DNA of 64,000 nt, taken from assembly GCF_036867195.1 (NCBI RefSeq), contig NZ_JBAJII010000001.1:2604001-2668000 (forward strand), written 5' to 3'. Of this stretch, positions 9,988 through 18,675 are shown in pieces (the first letter of the stretch is position 1; each line of letters begins with the position of its first letter). Below the pieces are notes generated by a model. That model worked only from the letters and a program-made list of their open reading frames with translations, did not search any database and was not told where the DNA came from. The position numbers and the translations under genes were made by a program. This DNA comes from Arthrobacter sp. Soc17.1.1.1 (GTDB lineage: Bacteria > Actinomycetota > Actinomycetes > Actinomycetales > Micrococcaceae).

Positions 9988-11827
9988 GGTCCTCGTGCCC
10001 TGACCCGTGCCCTGCCTCGTGCCCCGACTCGTGCCCCGCCCCGCCCGCCGACCCTGCCCGTGCGTGAGCCGCAACGGGCGGTAGCGCCAGGGGCGACGAC
10101 GTCAGCACCGCACCCTCGTGCCGCGGCACGGTCAGACGGAAGCATGCTCCCTCACCCGGGCGGCCCCATGCCTCCAGCCACGCCCCGTGCAGGCGGGCGT
10201 CCTCGGTGGCGATGGACAGGCCGAGGCCGCTGCCACCCGTGGTCCGGGCACGCGCAGGATCGGCCCGCCAGAACCGGTCGAACACGCGGGACGCCTCGAG
10301 CGGCGTCATCCCGATCCCATGGTCGCGGACCGCGACCGCCACCGCTTCCGGGTTGCACGCGATGTGGATGTCGACCGGCCGCCCCTCCCCGTGCTCGAGC
10401 GCGTTCACGATCAGGTTGCGCAGGATCCTGTCGATACGGCGGGCGTCGGCGTCCACGATGCACCGGGTCTCGCCGGTCACGACGGAGAGCTCGGTGCCCA
10501 GCCTCTCCGCGAGCGGCCGTGCGCCGTCGAGGGCGTGGTGGACGAGCTGCACCATGTCCACGGATTCGGCTTCCAGGACCGCGGCACCGGCGTCGAAGCG
10601 CGAGATCTCGAGCAGGTCCGCGAGCAGGGCCTGGAAACGCTCCACCTGGTCGAACAGGATCTCCGCCGACCGCTTGTTCACCGGATTGAACTCGTCCCGC
10701 GCGTCGTGCAGGACCTCCGCCGCCATCCGCACCGTGGTCAGCGGTGTCCTGAGTTCGTGCGACACGTCGGAGACGAAGCGCTGCTGCATCTGGGAGAGCT
10801 GCGCCAGCTGGGTGATCTGGTCCTGCAGGCTGGCCGCCATGCGGTTGAAGGAGGCTCCGAGCCGGGCCACCTCGTCCTCTCCGGTGACCTCCATGCGTTC
10901 CTGCAGCTGACCGGAGGCGAGCTTCTCCGACACGGACGCGGCATGGCCGACCGGCAGGACCACGCTGCGTGTCACGTACCAGGTGACGCCGCCGATGACG
11001 ATCAGCAGGATGACCCCCACCAGCCACAGGACGCCGTGGATGGAATCGAGCGTGGCCTGCATCGAGGAGAGGTCGTAGTAGACGTAGAGGGCGTAGGGGC
11101 TCCGCTCGGGCGGCAGCTGGACCTGCGTGCCGAACGCGAGCCCCGGCGCGTCCGGCTCGCCGTTCTCCGTCACGGGGATGGTGATCGGCGCCCAGTACAC
11201 GTCCTGCCCGCTGGTCACCGCCTGCTGGAGGTCCTCCGGGAGCATGCCGGCCGTCGCGCCGTCCTGGCTCACCGTCACCGGGATGAACAGCCCCTCCCCG
11301 TTGGTGATGGGGACCAGCATGGCCTGGCGGGGGGCGTTCGTCCTGCTGCCCACGAGCGCATTGACCGAGTCGAGCACCAGCCGATTCGTCGTGTCACGGT
11401 CCGTCGCGGAGGAGTCCCGGAAGACGGCCTTGGTGGAGGTCAGGGCGGAGCGGGCCTCGGCACTGAACTGGTCGAAGCGCTCGTCGTAGAGCGCGCTCGC
11501 GATCTGGTTGGACAGGAAGCCTCCGACGGCCACGAAGGACACCGAGGTGAGGAGCATCGTCGCGACGACGGTCCGGAACTGCAGCGACCGGCGCCAGCTG
11601 CGCGCGATGGAGCTCAGCAGGACCCGGAGGCGCCGCACGCCGCGTCGCAGCCGGATCGCGAAGCGGCTCGCGACGGAGGAGCCGGCCGGGTGGGGCAGGA
11701 CACCGGGACCGGCCGCAGCGGCATCGGTCCCCTGCGACGGCACCGACCCAGGGGGCACGACGGGGTCGGCGGCGCTGCCGCCCGCGCCCTCCGCGTCAGC
11801 CCTGTCCGGCCTTGTATCCGACACCAC
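9941..11827 (-). CDS. mtrB: MtrB sensor histidine kinase with a His-rich tail
   Basis: A 628-residue membrane sensor kinase that phosphorylates MtrA. TM1 is about residues 87-108 and TM2 about 265-287, bracketing an extracellular domain of about 155 residues. HAMP follows, then the H-box SHELRTPLTTVRMAAEVL with phospho-acceptor His357, and an HATPase domain with NLIVNALEHGEG (N-box) and GSGLGLSIA. The extreme C-terminus is unusual: GHESGHEAGHGSGHEDHG, built from four 12-bp repeats (9991-10038). The GTG at 11827 overlaps mtrA by 32 nt. No clear ribosome binding site is visible there, so coupling or a later start is possible. The first 80 residues are cytoplasmic and Pro/Ala-rich. Confidence 0.96.
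   Translation of the reverse strand: MVSDTRPDRADAEGAGGSAADPVVPPGSVPSQGTDAAAAGPGVLPHPAGSSVASRFAIRLRRGVRRLRVLLSSIARSWRRSLQFRTVVATMLLTSVSFVAVGGFLSNQIASALYDERFDQFSAEARSALTSTKAVFRDSSATDRDTTNRLVLDSVNALVGSRTNAPRQAMLVPITNGEGLFIPVTVSQDGATAGMLPEDLQQAVTSGQDVYWAPITIPVTENGEPDAPGLAFGTQVQLPPERSPYALYVYYDLSSMQATLDSIHGVLWLVGVILLIVIGGVTWYVTRSVVLPVGHAASVSEKLASGQLQERMEVTGEDEVARLGASFNRMAASLQDQITQLAQLSQMQQRFVSDVSHELRTPLTTVRMAAEVLHDARDEFNPVNKRSAEILFDQVERFQALLADLLEISRFDAGAAVLEAESVDMVQLVHHALDGARPLAERLGTELSVVTGETRCIVDADARRIDRILRNLIVNALEHGEGRPVDIHIACNPEAVAVAVRDHGIGMTPLEASRVFDRFWRADPARARTTGGSGLGLSIATEDARLHGAWLEAWGRPGEGACFRLTVPRHEGAVLTSSPLALPPVAAHARAGSAGGAGHESGHEAGHGSGHEDHGNQGITTRESSATQ
9991..10038. repeat. 12-bp tandem repeat encoding the MtrB His-rich tail
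   Basis: There are four 12-mers: cctcgtgccctg, acccgtgccctg, cctcgtgccccg and actcgtgccccg. In the mtrB frame they read GHES, GHEA, GHGS and GHED. The tract ends 4 nt before the lpqB ATG (9987), so its length affects only the MtrB tail and the sequence immediately upstream of lpqB. Confidence 0.85.
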
Positions 11828-12473
11828 GCACCGTCAGCACGATCTCGGGTGCCTCGGGATCACGCTCGATCTTCGAGCGCAGCCTCTGCACATGGACATT
11901 GACGAGTCGGGTGTCGGCCGCGTGCCGGTAGCCCCAGACCTGTTCGAGGAGCAGCTCGCGGGTGAACACCTGCCACGGTTTCCGGGCGAGGGCCACGAGC
12001 AGGTCGAACTCGAGCGGGGTGAGGGAGACCCGCTCGCCCGCCCGCGTGACCTCGTGGCCTGCGACATCGATGCTCACGTCACCGATCCGGAGGGTCTCCG
12101 GTGCCTTCGACTCGGCCGGCCGCAGCCGGGCGCGGACGCGGGCCACGAGCTCGGCCGGCTTGAAGGGCTTGGGGACGTAGTCGTCGGCGCCGGACTCGAG
12201 GCCGCGGACGACGTCGGACGTGTCCGACTTCGCCGTCAGCATCACGATGGGGAGGTCCGATTCGGCGCGGATCTGACGGCACACCTCGATGCCGTCCATG
12301 CCGGGCAGCATCAGGTCCAGCAGCACGAGATCCGGCTGGGTCGAGCGGAACACGCCCAGAGCCGCTGCGCCGTCGGCACAGAAGACGGGGTCGAACCCGT
12401 CGTTGCGGAGGACGATGCCGATCATCTCGGACAGGGCCTCGTCGTCGTCGATGACCAGAATGCGAGCCTTCAT
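11796..12473 (-). CDS. mtrA: MtrA response regulator (OmpR family)
   Basis: A 225-residue response regulator controlling cell division, wall metabolism and osmotic responses in actinobacteria. The receiver domain has the acidic pocket DDDE (9-12), phospho-acceptor Asp53 in LLDLMLPGMD, Thr80 and Lys102 in VPKPFKP. The C-terminal winged helix has LTPLEFDLLVALAR and the recognition region ADTRLVNVHVQRLRSKIE. The start MKARILVIDDDEAL at 12473 matches the family. An in-frame ATG at 12491 would add six residues. It heads the mtrA-mtrB-lpqB set and is divergent from the membrane-protein operon at 12658. Confidence 0.97.
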   Translation of the reverse strand: MKARILVIDDDEALSEMIGIVLRNDGFDPVFCADGAAALGVFRSTQPDLVLLDLMLPGMDGIEVCRQIRAESDLPIVMLTAKSDTSDVVRGLESGADDYVPKPFKPAELVARVRARLRPAESKAPETLRIGDVSIDVAGHEVTRAGERVSLTPLEFDLLVALARKPWQVFTRELLLEQVWGYRHAADTRLVNVHVQRLRSKIERDPEAPEIVLTVRGVGYKAGQG

Positions 12474-12597
12474 ACCCCCATACTGTCCCATCGGACGTGC
12501 AAAGTCCCATCAGCCCCACCCTGTGCTGTGTCCCGGCAGAGCCAGGAGCCGAGCCGGCGGACGCGCGCGGCTGGGTGGCCCGTGCGGCGGCCCGGCC

Positions 12598-12603
12598 TAT
12601 GAT
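12598..12603 (+). promoter_or_regulatory. Possible -10 element of the 12.66-kb operon
   Basis: TATGAT lies 54 nt before the ATG at 12658, within the 184-nt divergent space shared with mtrA. No convincing -35 hexamer lies 16-19 bp upstream. Support is weak. Confidence 0.3.
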
Positions 12604-12657
12604 GCAGGAGGGGAGCTGCGGACGGACCTCCCTGGAGCATTCGAGCGAGGGGACGCC

Positions 12658-14115
12658 ATGAGTGATCAGGTGGAGGGTCAGCCGGACGACGGGCTGCCCC
12701 GCGGTACATCGGACGGCCGGGGCGGCGGTCCGGCCGTGCAGCCCGCACCCCCGGTACCTCCCGCAGCGTCGGCACCGTGGCAGTCCCCCGGGACGCCCGC
12801 CCCCGACGGCCGGGGCCGCCCGGCGTCTGCGTGGCAGTCGCCCGCCCCTCCGCCACAAGGCCCCCAGACCGCCGGGCCGCAGCAACCCGGCCAGGGCTGG
12901 GGCGCCCCCTATCCGCCACAAGGCCCCGAGGCCCCCGGGCCACAGCAACCCGGGGGCTGGGGACCCGGCTTCCCGCAGCAGGGACCCGGGCCGCAGCAGT
13001 CCGGGGGCTGGGGACCCGGTTTCACGCCGCAGGGACCCGGGCAGGGCGGGAGCCCGTACGGCGCGCGACCCTTCCCGCAGGGGCCCGTGTACCAGGCGCC
13101 GCCCAAGCCGGGCGTCATCCCGCTCCGACCGCTGGGCCTCGGGGAGATCCTCGACGGCGCCTTCCAGGCCTGCCGCAGGAACCCGATGGCCACCTTCGGC
13201 AGCGCCATCCTGCTGCAGGCCGTCGTCGCGCTGATGACGGTGCTCCTGCTGGGGAACGTCGTCTCGTCCTTCGAGGTACTCGAGTCCGAGAATGCGACGA
13301 CGGACAGCATCATCGCGGCCGTCGCCGGCTTCGGCGTGGCCGCCACGATCACCGGCGTAGTCTCCGCGGTGGCACTGCTCGTGCTGCAGGGCATCCTCGT
13401 GGTCCCGATCGCGCGGGCGGTCATCAACCAGCGGACGTCCTTCGGCCAGGCATGGCGGATCGCCCGGGGCCGTATCCTCCCGCTGCTGGGCTTCGGACTC
13501 CTGTCCTTCGCCGCCGGACTCGTGGGTCTCGTCCTCGTGGTCGGGATCTCCGCGCTGGCCGTCGTGGGACTCGAGGAGTACTCGGCCCTGGTCATCGTGC
13601 CGCTCGCACTCGGCGCCGTGGCCCTGCTCGTCTGGGTGAGCACCAAGATCGTGGTCGCACCGGCGACCCTGATGCTCGAGGGGACCGGCCCCTGGGCGTC
13701 CGTCAGGCGATCGTGGGCGCTGACCCGGGGCAACTGGTGGCGTACGTTCGGGATCGTCCTGCTGACGAGCCTCATCGTGTCGATCATCGCGTCGGTCATC
13801 TCCACCCCCCTCACGTTCGCCGTCTCGCTCATCTTCGGCTTCAGCGCCAGCGCCTCCGCGACGCCCGACGCCCTCGACTCGATCCCCCTGCTCCTCGCGA
13901 CGCAGGCCATCACTGCTCTCTTCTCCGCCATCGGCTACGCCTTCCAGGCCGGCGTGACCTCCCTGCTGTACGTGGACCTCCGCATCCGCCGCGAGGGCTT
14001 CGACGTCGTCCTCATGCGAGAGCACGAGCGCGCCGGCACGGGACCGAGCGACATCCTCCCCGGCGGCACCCCTCCCGGCACGTCCTTCGGGCACCGGCCC
14101 GGAGGCCCGGCGTGA
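12658..14115 (+). CDS. Polytopic membrane protein (GDPD-type membrane domain) with Pro/Gly-rich N-terminus
   Basis: A 485-residue protein. Residues 1-150 are a low-complexity cytoplasmic region with GPQQPGGWGPGF-type units (near-copies of a 51-nt segment at 12950-13051). From about 155, VIPLRPLGLGEILDGAFQACRRNP leads into about six membrane helices with the WRIARGR and VRRSWALTRGNWWRTFGIVL signatures of the glycerophosphoryl diester phosphodiesterase membrane-domain family. No catalytic phosphodiesterase motif is present, so it should not be called an enzyme. The ATG at 12658 follows GAGGGGACGCC. It is first in an operon with DUF4129, DUF4350, MoxR and DUF58. The frame is open upstream, but the ribosome binding site and composition support this start. 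Confidence 0.82.
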   Translation: MSDQVEGQPDDGLPRGTSDGRGGGPAVQPAPPVPPAASAPWQSPGTPAPDGRGRPASAWQSPAPPPQGPQTAGPQQPGQGWGAPYPPQGPEAPGPQQPGGWGPGFPQQGPGPQQSGGWGPGFTPQGPGQGGSPYGARPFPQGPVYQAPPKPGVIPLRPLGLGEILDGAFQACRRNPMATFGSAILLQAVVALMTVLLLGNVVSSFEVLESENATTDSIIAAVAGFGVAATITGVVSAVALLVLQGILVVPIARAVINQRTSFGQAWRIARGRILPLLGFGLLSFAAGLVGLVLVVGISALAVVGLEEYSALVIVPLALGAVALLVWVSTKIVVAPATLMLEGTGPWASVRRSWALTRGNWWRTFGIVLLTSLIVSIIASVISTPLTFAVSLIFGFSASASATPDALDSIPLLLATQAITALFSAIGYAFQAGVTSLLYVDLRIRREGFDVVLMREHERAGTGPSDILPGGTPPGTSFGHRPGGPA

Positions 14116-14149
14116 GAGCCGCTTCGAGCATCGTCCACCGGGGCCGCCC

Positions 14150-14809
14150 GTGACCACCAGTCCGGGGACCCCGCTCACGCCGGACGCCGACGAGGCCCGC
14201 AGGCTGCTGCAGGACGAGCTGGCGAAGGCCGCCTACGTGGAGGCGCAGCCCACCATCTTCGAACGCATCCTCGCCGACGTCCTGCGCTCCCTCGGACGGC
14301 TCCTCGACGGCGTGCAGGGGCTCGGGTCGGGACCGGGCACGCTGCTGGTCGCGCTCGGCGCAGCCGCCCTCATCGTCGTGGCCGTCGTGCTCGTCCGGCC
14401 GCGCCTGAACCCGCGCGGGCGCACACAGGAGGCCGCGGTGTTCGAGGACGGCGCCCGGCGCTCCGCCGACCACCACCGTCGCCGATCCTCGGAGCTCGCC
14501 GCCGCGGGGAACTGGAACGGCGCCCTGGCGGAGCTGCTGCGCGCGATCATCCGCTCGGCGGAGGAACGCGTCGTCGTGGAGGAGCAGGCCGGCAGGACGG
14601 CGACGGAGGCGGCGGTGCAGCTCGGCGGCATGTTCCCGTCCCTGGCGCCCGACATCGCGTGGCTCGCCGACCGCTTCAACGAGACCCACTACGGCAGCGG
14701 CACGGCGACGGCGGACGACCACCGGCGTGCCGCCGCCCTCGACGCGCAACTGACCGCAGAGCGTCCGGCCGCACCCCGGGGCACGACGACGCCGGCGGCA
14801 CCGCGATGA
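14150..14809 (+). CDS. DUF4129 domain membrane protein
   Basis: A 219-residue protein starting at GTG 14150. LTPDADEARRLLQDELAKAA is the family start. One membrane helix lies at about 62-86 (LLVALGAAALIVVAVVLV). The C-terminal helical domain (about 95-205) contains WNGALAELLRAIIRSAEERV and DIAWLADRFNETHYG, the DUF4129 signature. DUF4129 proteins (often fused to transglutaminase domains elsewhere) cluster with DUF58 and MoxR genes in actinobacteria, as here. Its stop overlaps the next start as ATGA. The function is unknown. A structural membrane role in a MoxR-type chaperone system is inferred from context. Confidence 0.85.
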   Translation: MTTSPGTPLTPDADEARRLLQDELAKAAYVEAQPTIFERILADVLRSLGRLLDGVQGLGSGPGTLLVALGAAALIVVAVVLVRPRLNPRGRTQEAAVFEDGARRSADHHRRRSSELAAAGNWNGALAELLRAIIRSAEERVVVEEQAGRTATEAAVQLGGMFPSLAPDIAWLADRFNETHYGSGTATADDHRRAAALDAQLTAERPAAPRGTTTPAAPR

Positions 14810-16071
14810 CCCGCGGGACGCAGGAGACCGACGTCCGGGGAACCGCCGTGCAGCCCGGTGCCGCGCCGCGGGCCGAGGTCATGGGCGACGGCGGGAGCGC
14901 CGCGACCACCGCACGGAGGCGTTTCCGCCGCTCCCTACCGCTGCTGGTCGGCGCCGTAGTCCTCGCCGTGATCGTGCTGCTCAACCTCCTGCCCGGCGCG
15001 GAGGAGGACGACCGTCCGCTGTCCCCGGGCAATCCGGCGCCCCAGGGCGCGCGGGCCGTGGCGGAGGTCCTCGCGGCCGAGGGCGTCGGCGTCGTGCGCG
15101 TCGACTCGTACGACGACGCACTCGAGGAACTGGACGCCGGGCCGGCGACGCTCTTCCTCAACGACGCCCGGCAGTACCTCAGCGCCACCCAGGTGGCGGA
15201 ACTGACCGGGGCATCGGTGCGTGCCGTGCTCGCGGCGCCTGGGGCCCGGCAGCTCACCGCCCTCGAGCAGGAGTTCACCCAGCTCGGTCCAGCTCCCCTG
15301 GACTTCGGCGGTGCGCCCGCGACGTCCGCCCAGTGCACCGACGACGCCGCGACGGCGGCGGGCACCCTCTCCGGGACCGGGACGGTCTACGCGGGCGACG
15401 TCGAGTGCTTCCCGACCGTCGTCGACGGTGCGACGGACGGCGATCCCGGAGGCTCCGGCCCGACGACCGGCGGCCTGTACACCACGAGCGCCGACGGCAC
15501 GGTCGCCGTGCTCGGGGCCCCGTCGATCCTCTCCAACGCGTCGATCACCGAGGAGGGCAACGCGGCCCTCGCCCTGCGCGCCCTCGGCTCCACCCCGACA
15601 CTCGTCTGGTACGAGCCGACCGGCGCGGACATCGTCTCGAGCGGTGAGGGCATCGATCCGCGGACGCTCCTGCCCCCGTGGGTAGACCCGCTGCTCGTGT
15701 GGCTGCTCGTCTGCGCCGCGCTCGCCCTGGCCTGGAAGGGACGACGCCTGGGGCCGCTGGCGGCCGAGCCGCTGCCCGTCGTCGTCCGGGCCGCCGAGAC
15801 GGCGGAGGGCCGCGCACGGCTCTACCAGGACTCCCGGTCGGTGGCGCACGCCGCGGCCACTCTGCGGGCGGCCGCGCTCACGCGCATGGCCCGCCGGCTC
15901 CGCGTGGACCGTGCCGCCCCGGCGGGCGAGGTCATCGACGCCGCTGCCCGGCACAGCGGGCGGTCCCGTCTCGACCTGGAGCAGCGGCTGCTCCACACAC
16001 CGACCACGGATCGCGAACTCGTGCTGTGGGCACAGGAGATCCTCGACCTCGAGAAGGAGATTCGATCATGA
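14806..16071 (+). CDS. DUF4350 domain membrane protein
   Basis: A 421-residue protein. A cytoplasmic N-terminus of about 40 residues precedes TM1 (LPLLVGAVVLAVIVLLNLL). An extracellular Rossmann-like domain follows with GARAVAEVLAAEGVGVVRVD and ILSNASITEEGNAALALRALG, typical of DUF4350. A second helix near 300 (LLVWLLVCAALALAW) returns the chain to the cytoplasm, where RLGPLAAEPLPVVVRAAETAEGR begins the C-terminal tail. It starts at ATG 14806, overlapping the DUF4129 stop by 4 nt, and its own stop overlaps the moxR ATG by 4 nt. This indicates coupled translation of all three products. The role is unknown. Confidence 0.85.
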   Translation: MTRGTQETDVRGTAVQPGAAPRAEVMGDGGSAATTARRRFRRSLPLLVGAVVLAVIVLLNLLPGAEEDDRPLSPGNPAPQGARAVAEVLAAEGVGVVRVDSYDDALEELDAGPATLFLNDARQYLSATQVAELTGASVRAVLAAPGARQLTALEQEFTQLGPAPLDFGGAPATSAQCTDDAATAAGTLSGTGTVYAGDVECFPTVVDGATDGDPGGSGPTTGGLYTTSADGTVAVLGAPSILSNASITEEGNAALALRALGSTPTLVWYEPTGADIVSSGEGIDPRTLLPPWVDPLLVWLLVCAALALAWKGRRLGPLAAEPLPVVVRAAETAEGRARLYQDSRSVAHAAATLRAAALTRMARRLRVDRAAPAGEVIDAAARHSGRSRLDLEQRLLHTPTTDRELVLWAQEILDLEKEIRS

Positions 16072-17177
16072 ACGATTCCGCCGGCCGGCAGGACGGGCCC
16101 CCGCAGGCGCCGCCCGCCACACCCCCCACCGGGGCGCACCAGGCGACGCGCGTCGCCGAACGGGACGACGCGCCGGAACACGGGCCGGACGGCTCCCGCC
16201 AGGCGTCCGGCCGGGCGGACCACGACGGCGACGCCGCCCGGGCCGCGCTGCTGCGGGTCCGCACGGAGGTGGGCAAGTCGATCGTCGGCCAGGACGCTGC
16301 GGTGACCGGTCTCCTCATCGGCCTGCTCGCCGACGGTCACGTCCTGCTGGAGGGTGTGCCCGGCGTGGCGAAGACCCTGCTCGTCCGCACCCTGGCCACC
16401 GCCCTGGACCTCGACACCAAACGCGTGCAGTTCACGCCGGACCTCATGCCCGGCGACATCACGGGCTCGCTGATCTACGAGTCGAAGACCGGCGAGTTCA
16501 CCTTCCGGGAAGGGCCGGTGTTCACCAACATCCTCCTCGCCGACGAGATCAACCGCACGCCGCCGAAGACGCAGGCCTCGCTGCTCGAGGCGATGGAGGA
16601 GCGCCAGGTCTCCGTCGACGGCGTCTCGCGCCGCCTCCCGGCCCCGTTCATCGTCGCCGCCACGCAGAACCCGGTCGAGTACGAGGGGACCTATCCCCTG
16701 CCCGAGGCGCAGCTCGACCGCTTCCTGCTCAAACTCACCCTCCCGCTCCCGGGCCGCGACGACGAGATCGAGGTGATCCGCCGCCACAGCGTCGGCTTCG
16801 ACCCCCGCGATCTCGGCGCCGCCGGCGTCCGCGCGGTCGCCGGTGCGGAGGACATCGACCGCGCACGTGCCGCCGTGGCCCGCGTCGCCATCGCCCCGGA
16901 GGTCCTCGCCTACATCGTGGACGTCGTCCGGGCCACGCGATCCTCGCCGTCGTTCCAGCTCGGCGTGTCCCCCCGCGGCGCCACGGCCCTGCTGAACACC
17001 TCACGCGCCTGGGCGTGGCTCTCGGGCCGCTCCTTCGTGACCCCCGACGACGTCAAGGCCCTGACCCTCCCCGCGCTCCGGCACCGCGTGGCGCTGCGGC
17101 CCGAGGCGCAGATGGACGGCGTGGGCGTCGACGACGTGCTCGGCGGCATCCTCGGCACCGTCCCCGTCCCCCGGTAG
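16068..17177 (+). CDS. MoxR-family AAA+ ATPase
   Basis: A 369-residue AAA+ chaperone-like ATPase. A 50-residue disordered N-terminus precedes IVGQDAAVTGLLIGLLADGH. Walker A is GVPGVAKT (about 98-105) and Walker B is LLADEINRTPPKTQ. Sensor-1 lies in FIVAATQNPVEYEGTYPLPE, and ALPALRHRV-type sensor-2 sequence (seen as LPALRHRVALRPEA) lies near the end. MoxR ATPases are thought to help assemble or activate proteins with von Willebrand A-like domains, fitting the DUF58 protein downstream. The ATG at 16068 follows AAGGAGATTCGATC. A 56-nt gap separates it from DUF58, the longest gap inside this operon besides 14115-14150. Confidence 0.93.
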   Translation: MNDSAGRQDGPPQAPPATPPTGAHQATRVAERDDAPEHGPDGSRQASGRADHDGDAARAALLRVRTEVGKSIVGQDAAVTGLLIGLLADGHVLLEGVPGVAKTLLVRTLATALDLDTKRVQFTPDLMPGDITGSLIYESKTGEFTFREGPVFTNILLADEINRTPPKTQASLLEAMEERQVSVDGVSRRLPAPFIVAATQNPVEYEGTYPLPEAQLDRFLLKLTLPLPGRDDEIEVIRRHSVGFDPRDLGAAGVRAVAGAEDIDRARAAVARVAIAPEVLAYIVDVVRATRSSPSFQLGVSPRGATALLNTSRAWAWLSGRSFVTPDDVKALTLPALRHRVALRPEAQMDGVGVDDVLGGILGTVPVPR

Positions 17178-17233
17178 GACCCCACCCCCACCCGCTCCGG
17201 TCGCCGCTGCGCCCGGGGCAGAGAGGAGCTCCC

Positions 17234-18526
17234 GTGGTTCTCACCGGCCGCCTCGTCCTGCTGGCGCTGCTCGGCGTCGTACCCGTCGTCCTGTTCCCGG
17301 GGGCGACGTCGATCCTGCTGTGGGTGGCGCTCCTCGCCGCGGTGACCGCACTCGACCTGGCCCTCGCGGCGTCGCCCCGGCGGGTCGGGATCGTGCGCGA
17401 GCTGCCCGAGGGTGTCCGGCTCGGCGAGGAGTGCCGCAGTGCCCTGGTGCTGCGCAACGACACCTCCCGCCCGCTGCGCGCCACGGTGCGGGAGGCCTGG
17501 CAGCCGTCGGCCGGTGCCGCCGATCCGGAGCAGGCGGTGCAGGTGCCCGCGGGCGAGGCGCGCCGGATGACGGTGCGCCTGCGTCCTACGCGCCGGGGCA
17601 TCCTCCGGGTGGAGACCGTGGCCATCCGGAGCGCCGGGCCGCTCGGCGTCGCCGCCCGCCAGGTCACGGTGCCGGCACCGGGCGCACTGCGGGTGCTGCC
17701 GTCCTTCGCCTCGAAGCGGCACCTGCCGTCCAAGCTCCGCCGCCTGCGTGAGCTCGACGGCGGGTCGGCCGTGCAGATCCGGGGAGCGGGCACGGAGTTC
17801 GACTCCCTGCGGGACTATGTCCGCGGCGACGACGTCCGGTCCATCGACTGGCGGGCGACGGCCCGACGGCGCGACACCGTGGTGCGGACCTGGCGGCCGG
17901 AGCGCGACCGCCGCGTCGTCGTCGTGCTCGACACCTCCCGCACGTCCGCCGCGAGGGTCCTCGACGAGCCCCGCCTCGACACCGGGATCGAGGCGGCACT
18001 GCTGCTGTCCGTGCTCGCGGAGCGCGGCGGCGACAAGGTCCACTTCCTGGCCTTCGACCGCCGCCTGCGCGCCCGCGTCGACTCGACCGCCAAGGGCAAC
18101 CTGCTCGGTTCGCTCGTGACGGCGATGGCGCCGCTCGAGGCCGAACTGATCGAGGCCGACTGGTCGCGCGTCCCGGCCCAGGTGCGGGCCGTATCGCCCC
18201 ACCGCAGCCTCGTGGTCCTGCTGACCTCGCTGGACGCGGGCGCCGTGGAGGAGGGCCTGCTGCCGGCGCTGCCGGGCCTGACCGGGCGCCACGTCGTCGT
18301 GGTCGCCTCCGTCCGCGATCCGCGCCTCGAGGAGATGGCGGCCGACCGCTCGACCGCGGCGGCGACCTTCCGGGCCGCGGCGGCGGAACGTGCCCTGCTG
18401 GACCGGGCGGCGGTGGCCGACCAGCTCCGCCTCGTCGGCGCGGAGGTCGTGGACGCGGTGCCCGCGGAACTCCCCCCGCTGCTCGCCGACACGTACATCA
18501 GGCTGAAGGCCACGGGTCGCCTGTGA
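17234..18526 (+). CDS. DUF58 / vWA-like protein, MoxR partner
   Basis: A 430-residue protein. Two N-terminal membrane helices (about 3-20 and 23-42) are followed by a beta-rich domain (GVRLGEECRSALVLRNDTS). The DUF58 signature DYVRGDDVRSIDWRATAR (about 195-212) leads into a vWA-like fold with VVVLDTSRT (partial MIDAS), where the usual DxSxS is DTSRT. The GTG at 17234 has AGAGGAG at good spacing. The C-terminus (TYIRLKATGRL) ends in a GTGA overlap with a small ORF. The protein probably acts at the inner membrane with the MoxR ATPase; what it remodels is not known. Confidence 0.9.
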   Translation: MVLTGRLVLLALLGVVPVVLFPGATSILLWVALLAAVTALDLALAASPRRVGIVRELPEGVRLGEECRSALVLRNDTSRPLRATVREAWQPSAGAADPEQAVQVPAGEARRMTVRLRPTRRGILRVETVAIRSAGPLGVAARQVTVPAPGALRVLPSFASKRHLPSKLRRLRELDGGSAVQIRGAGTEFDSLRDYVRGDDVRSIDWRATARRRDTVVRTWRPERDRRVVVVLDTSRTSAARVLDEPRLDTGIEAALLLSVLAERGGDKVHFLAFDRRLRARVDSTAKGNLLGSLVTAMAPLEAELIEADWSRVPAQVRAVSPHRSLVVLLTSLDAGAVEEGLLPALPGLTGRHVVVVASVRDPRLEEMAADRSTAAATFRAAAAERALLDRAAVADQLRLVGAEVVDAVPAELPPLLADTYIRLKATGRL

Positions 18527-18675
18527 GCGCCTTCGACGAGGCCGCCCCGACCCGCCCCGCCGATGCCGCCCCGCCGCCGGAGGTACGTGCCGCGACCGGC
18601 GGACTGCCCGGCGGGCAGCTCGACGCCGGCATCATGGTTGACTGGTTGTCCGAGCGACGGAAGTGGGCGGCATGA
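18523..18675 (+). CDS. Putative translationally coupled 50-residue protein
   Basis: This small frame starts at GTG 18523, overlapping the DUF58 stop (GTGA). It ends at TGA 18673-18675, overlapping the DUF4166 ATG (ATGA). It thus exactly fills the 145-nt space with the same overlaps as the rest of the operon. The peptide begins MSAFDEAAPTRPADAAPPPE and ends GIMVDWLSERRKWAA. The first half is disordered, and the second could form an amphipathic helix. There is no separate ribosome binding site beyond the DUF58 terminus. I recognise no family. It could be a coupling ORF rather than a functional protein. Confidence 0.5.
   Translation: MSAFDEAAPTRPADAAPPPEVRAATGGLPGGQLDAGIMVDWLSERRKWAA

Noticed and set aside
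12491..12491. An upstream ATG as the mtrA start
   Set aside because: The family starts at MKARILV (12473); the extra six residues have no support and no better ribosome binding site.
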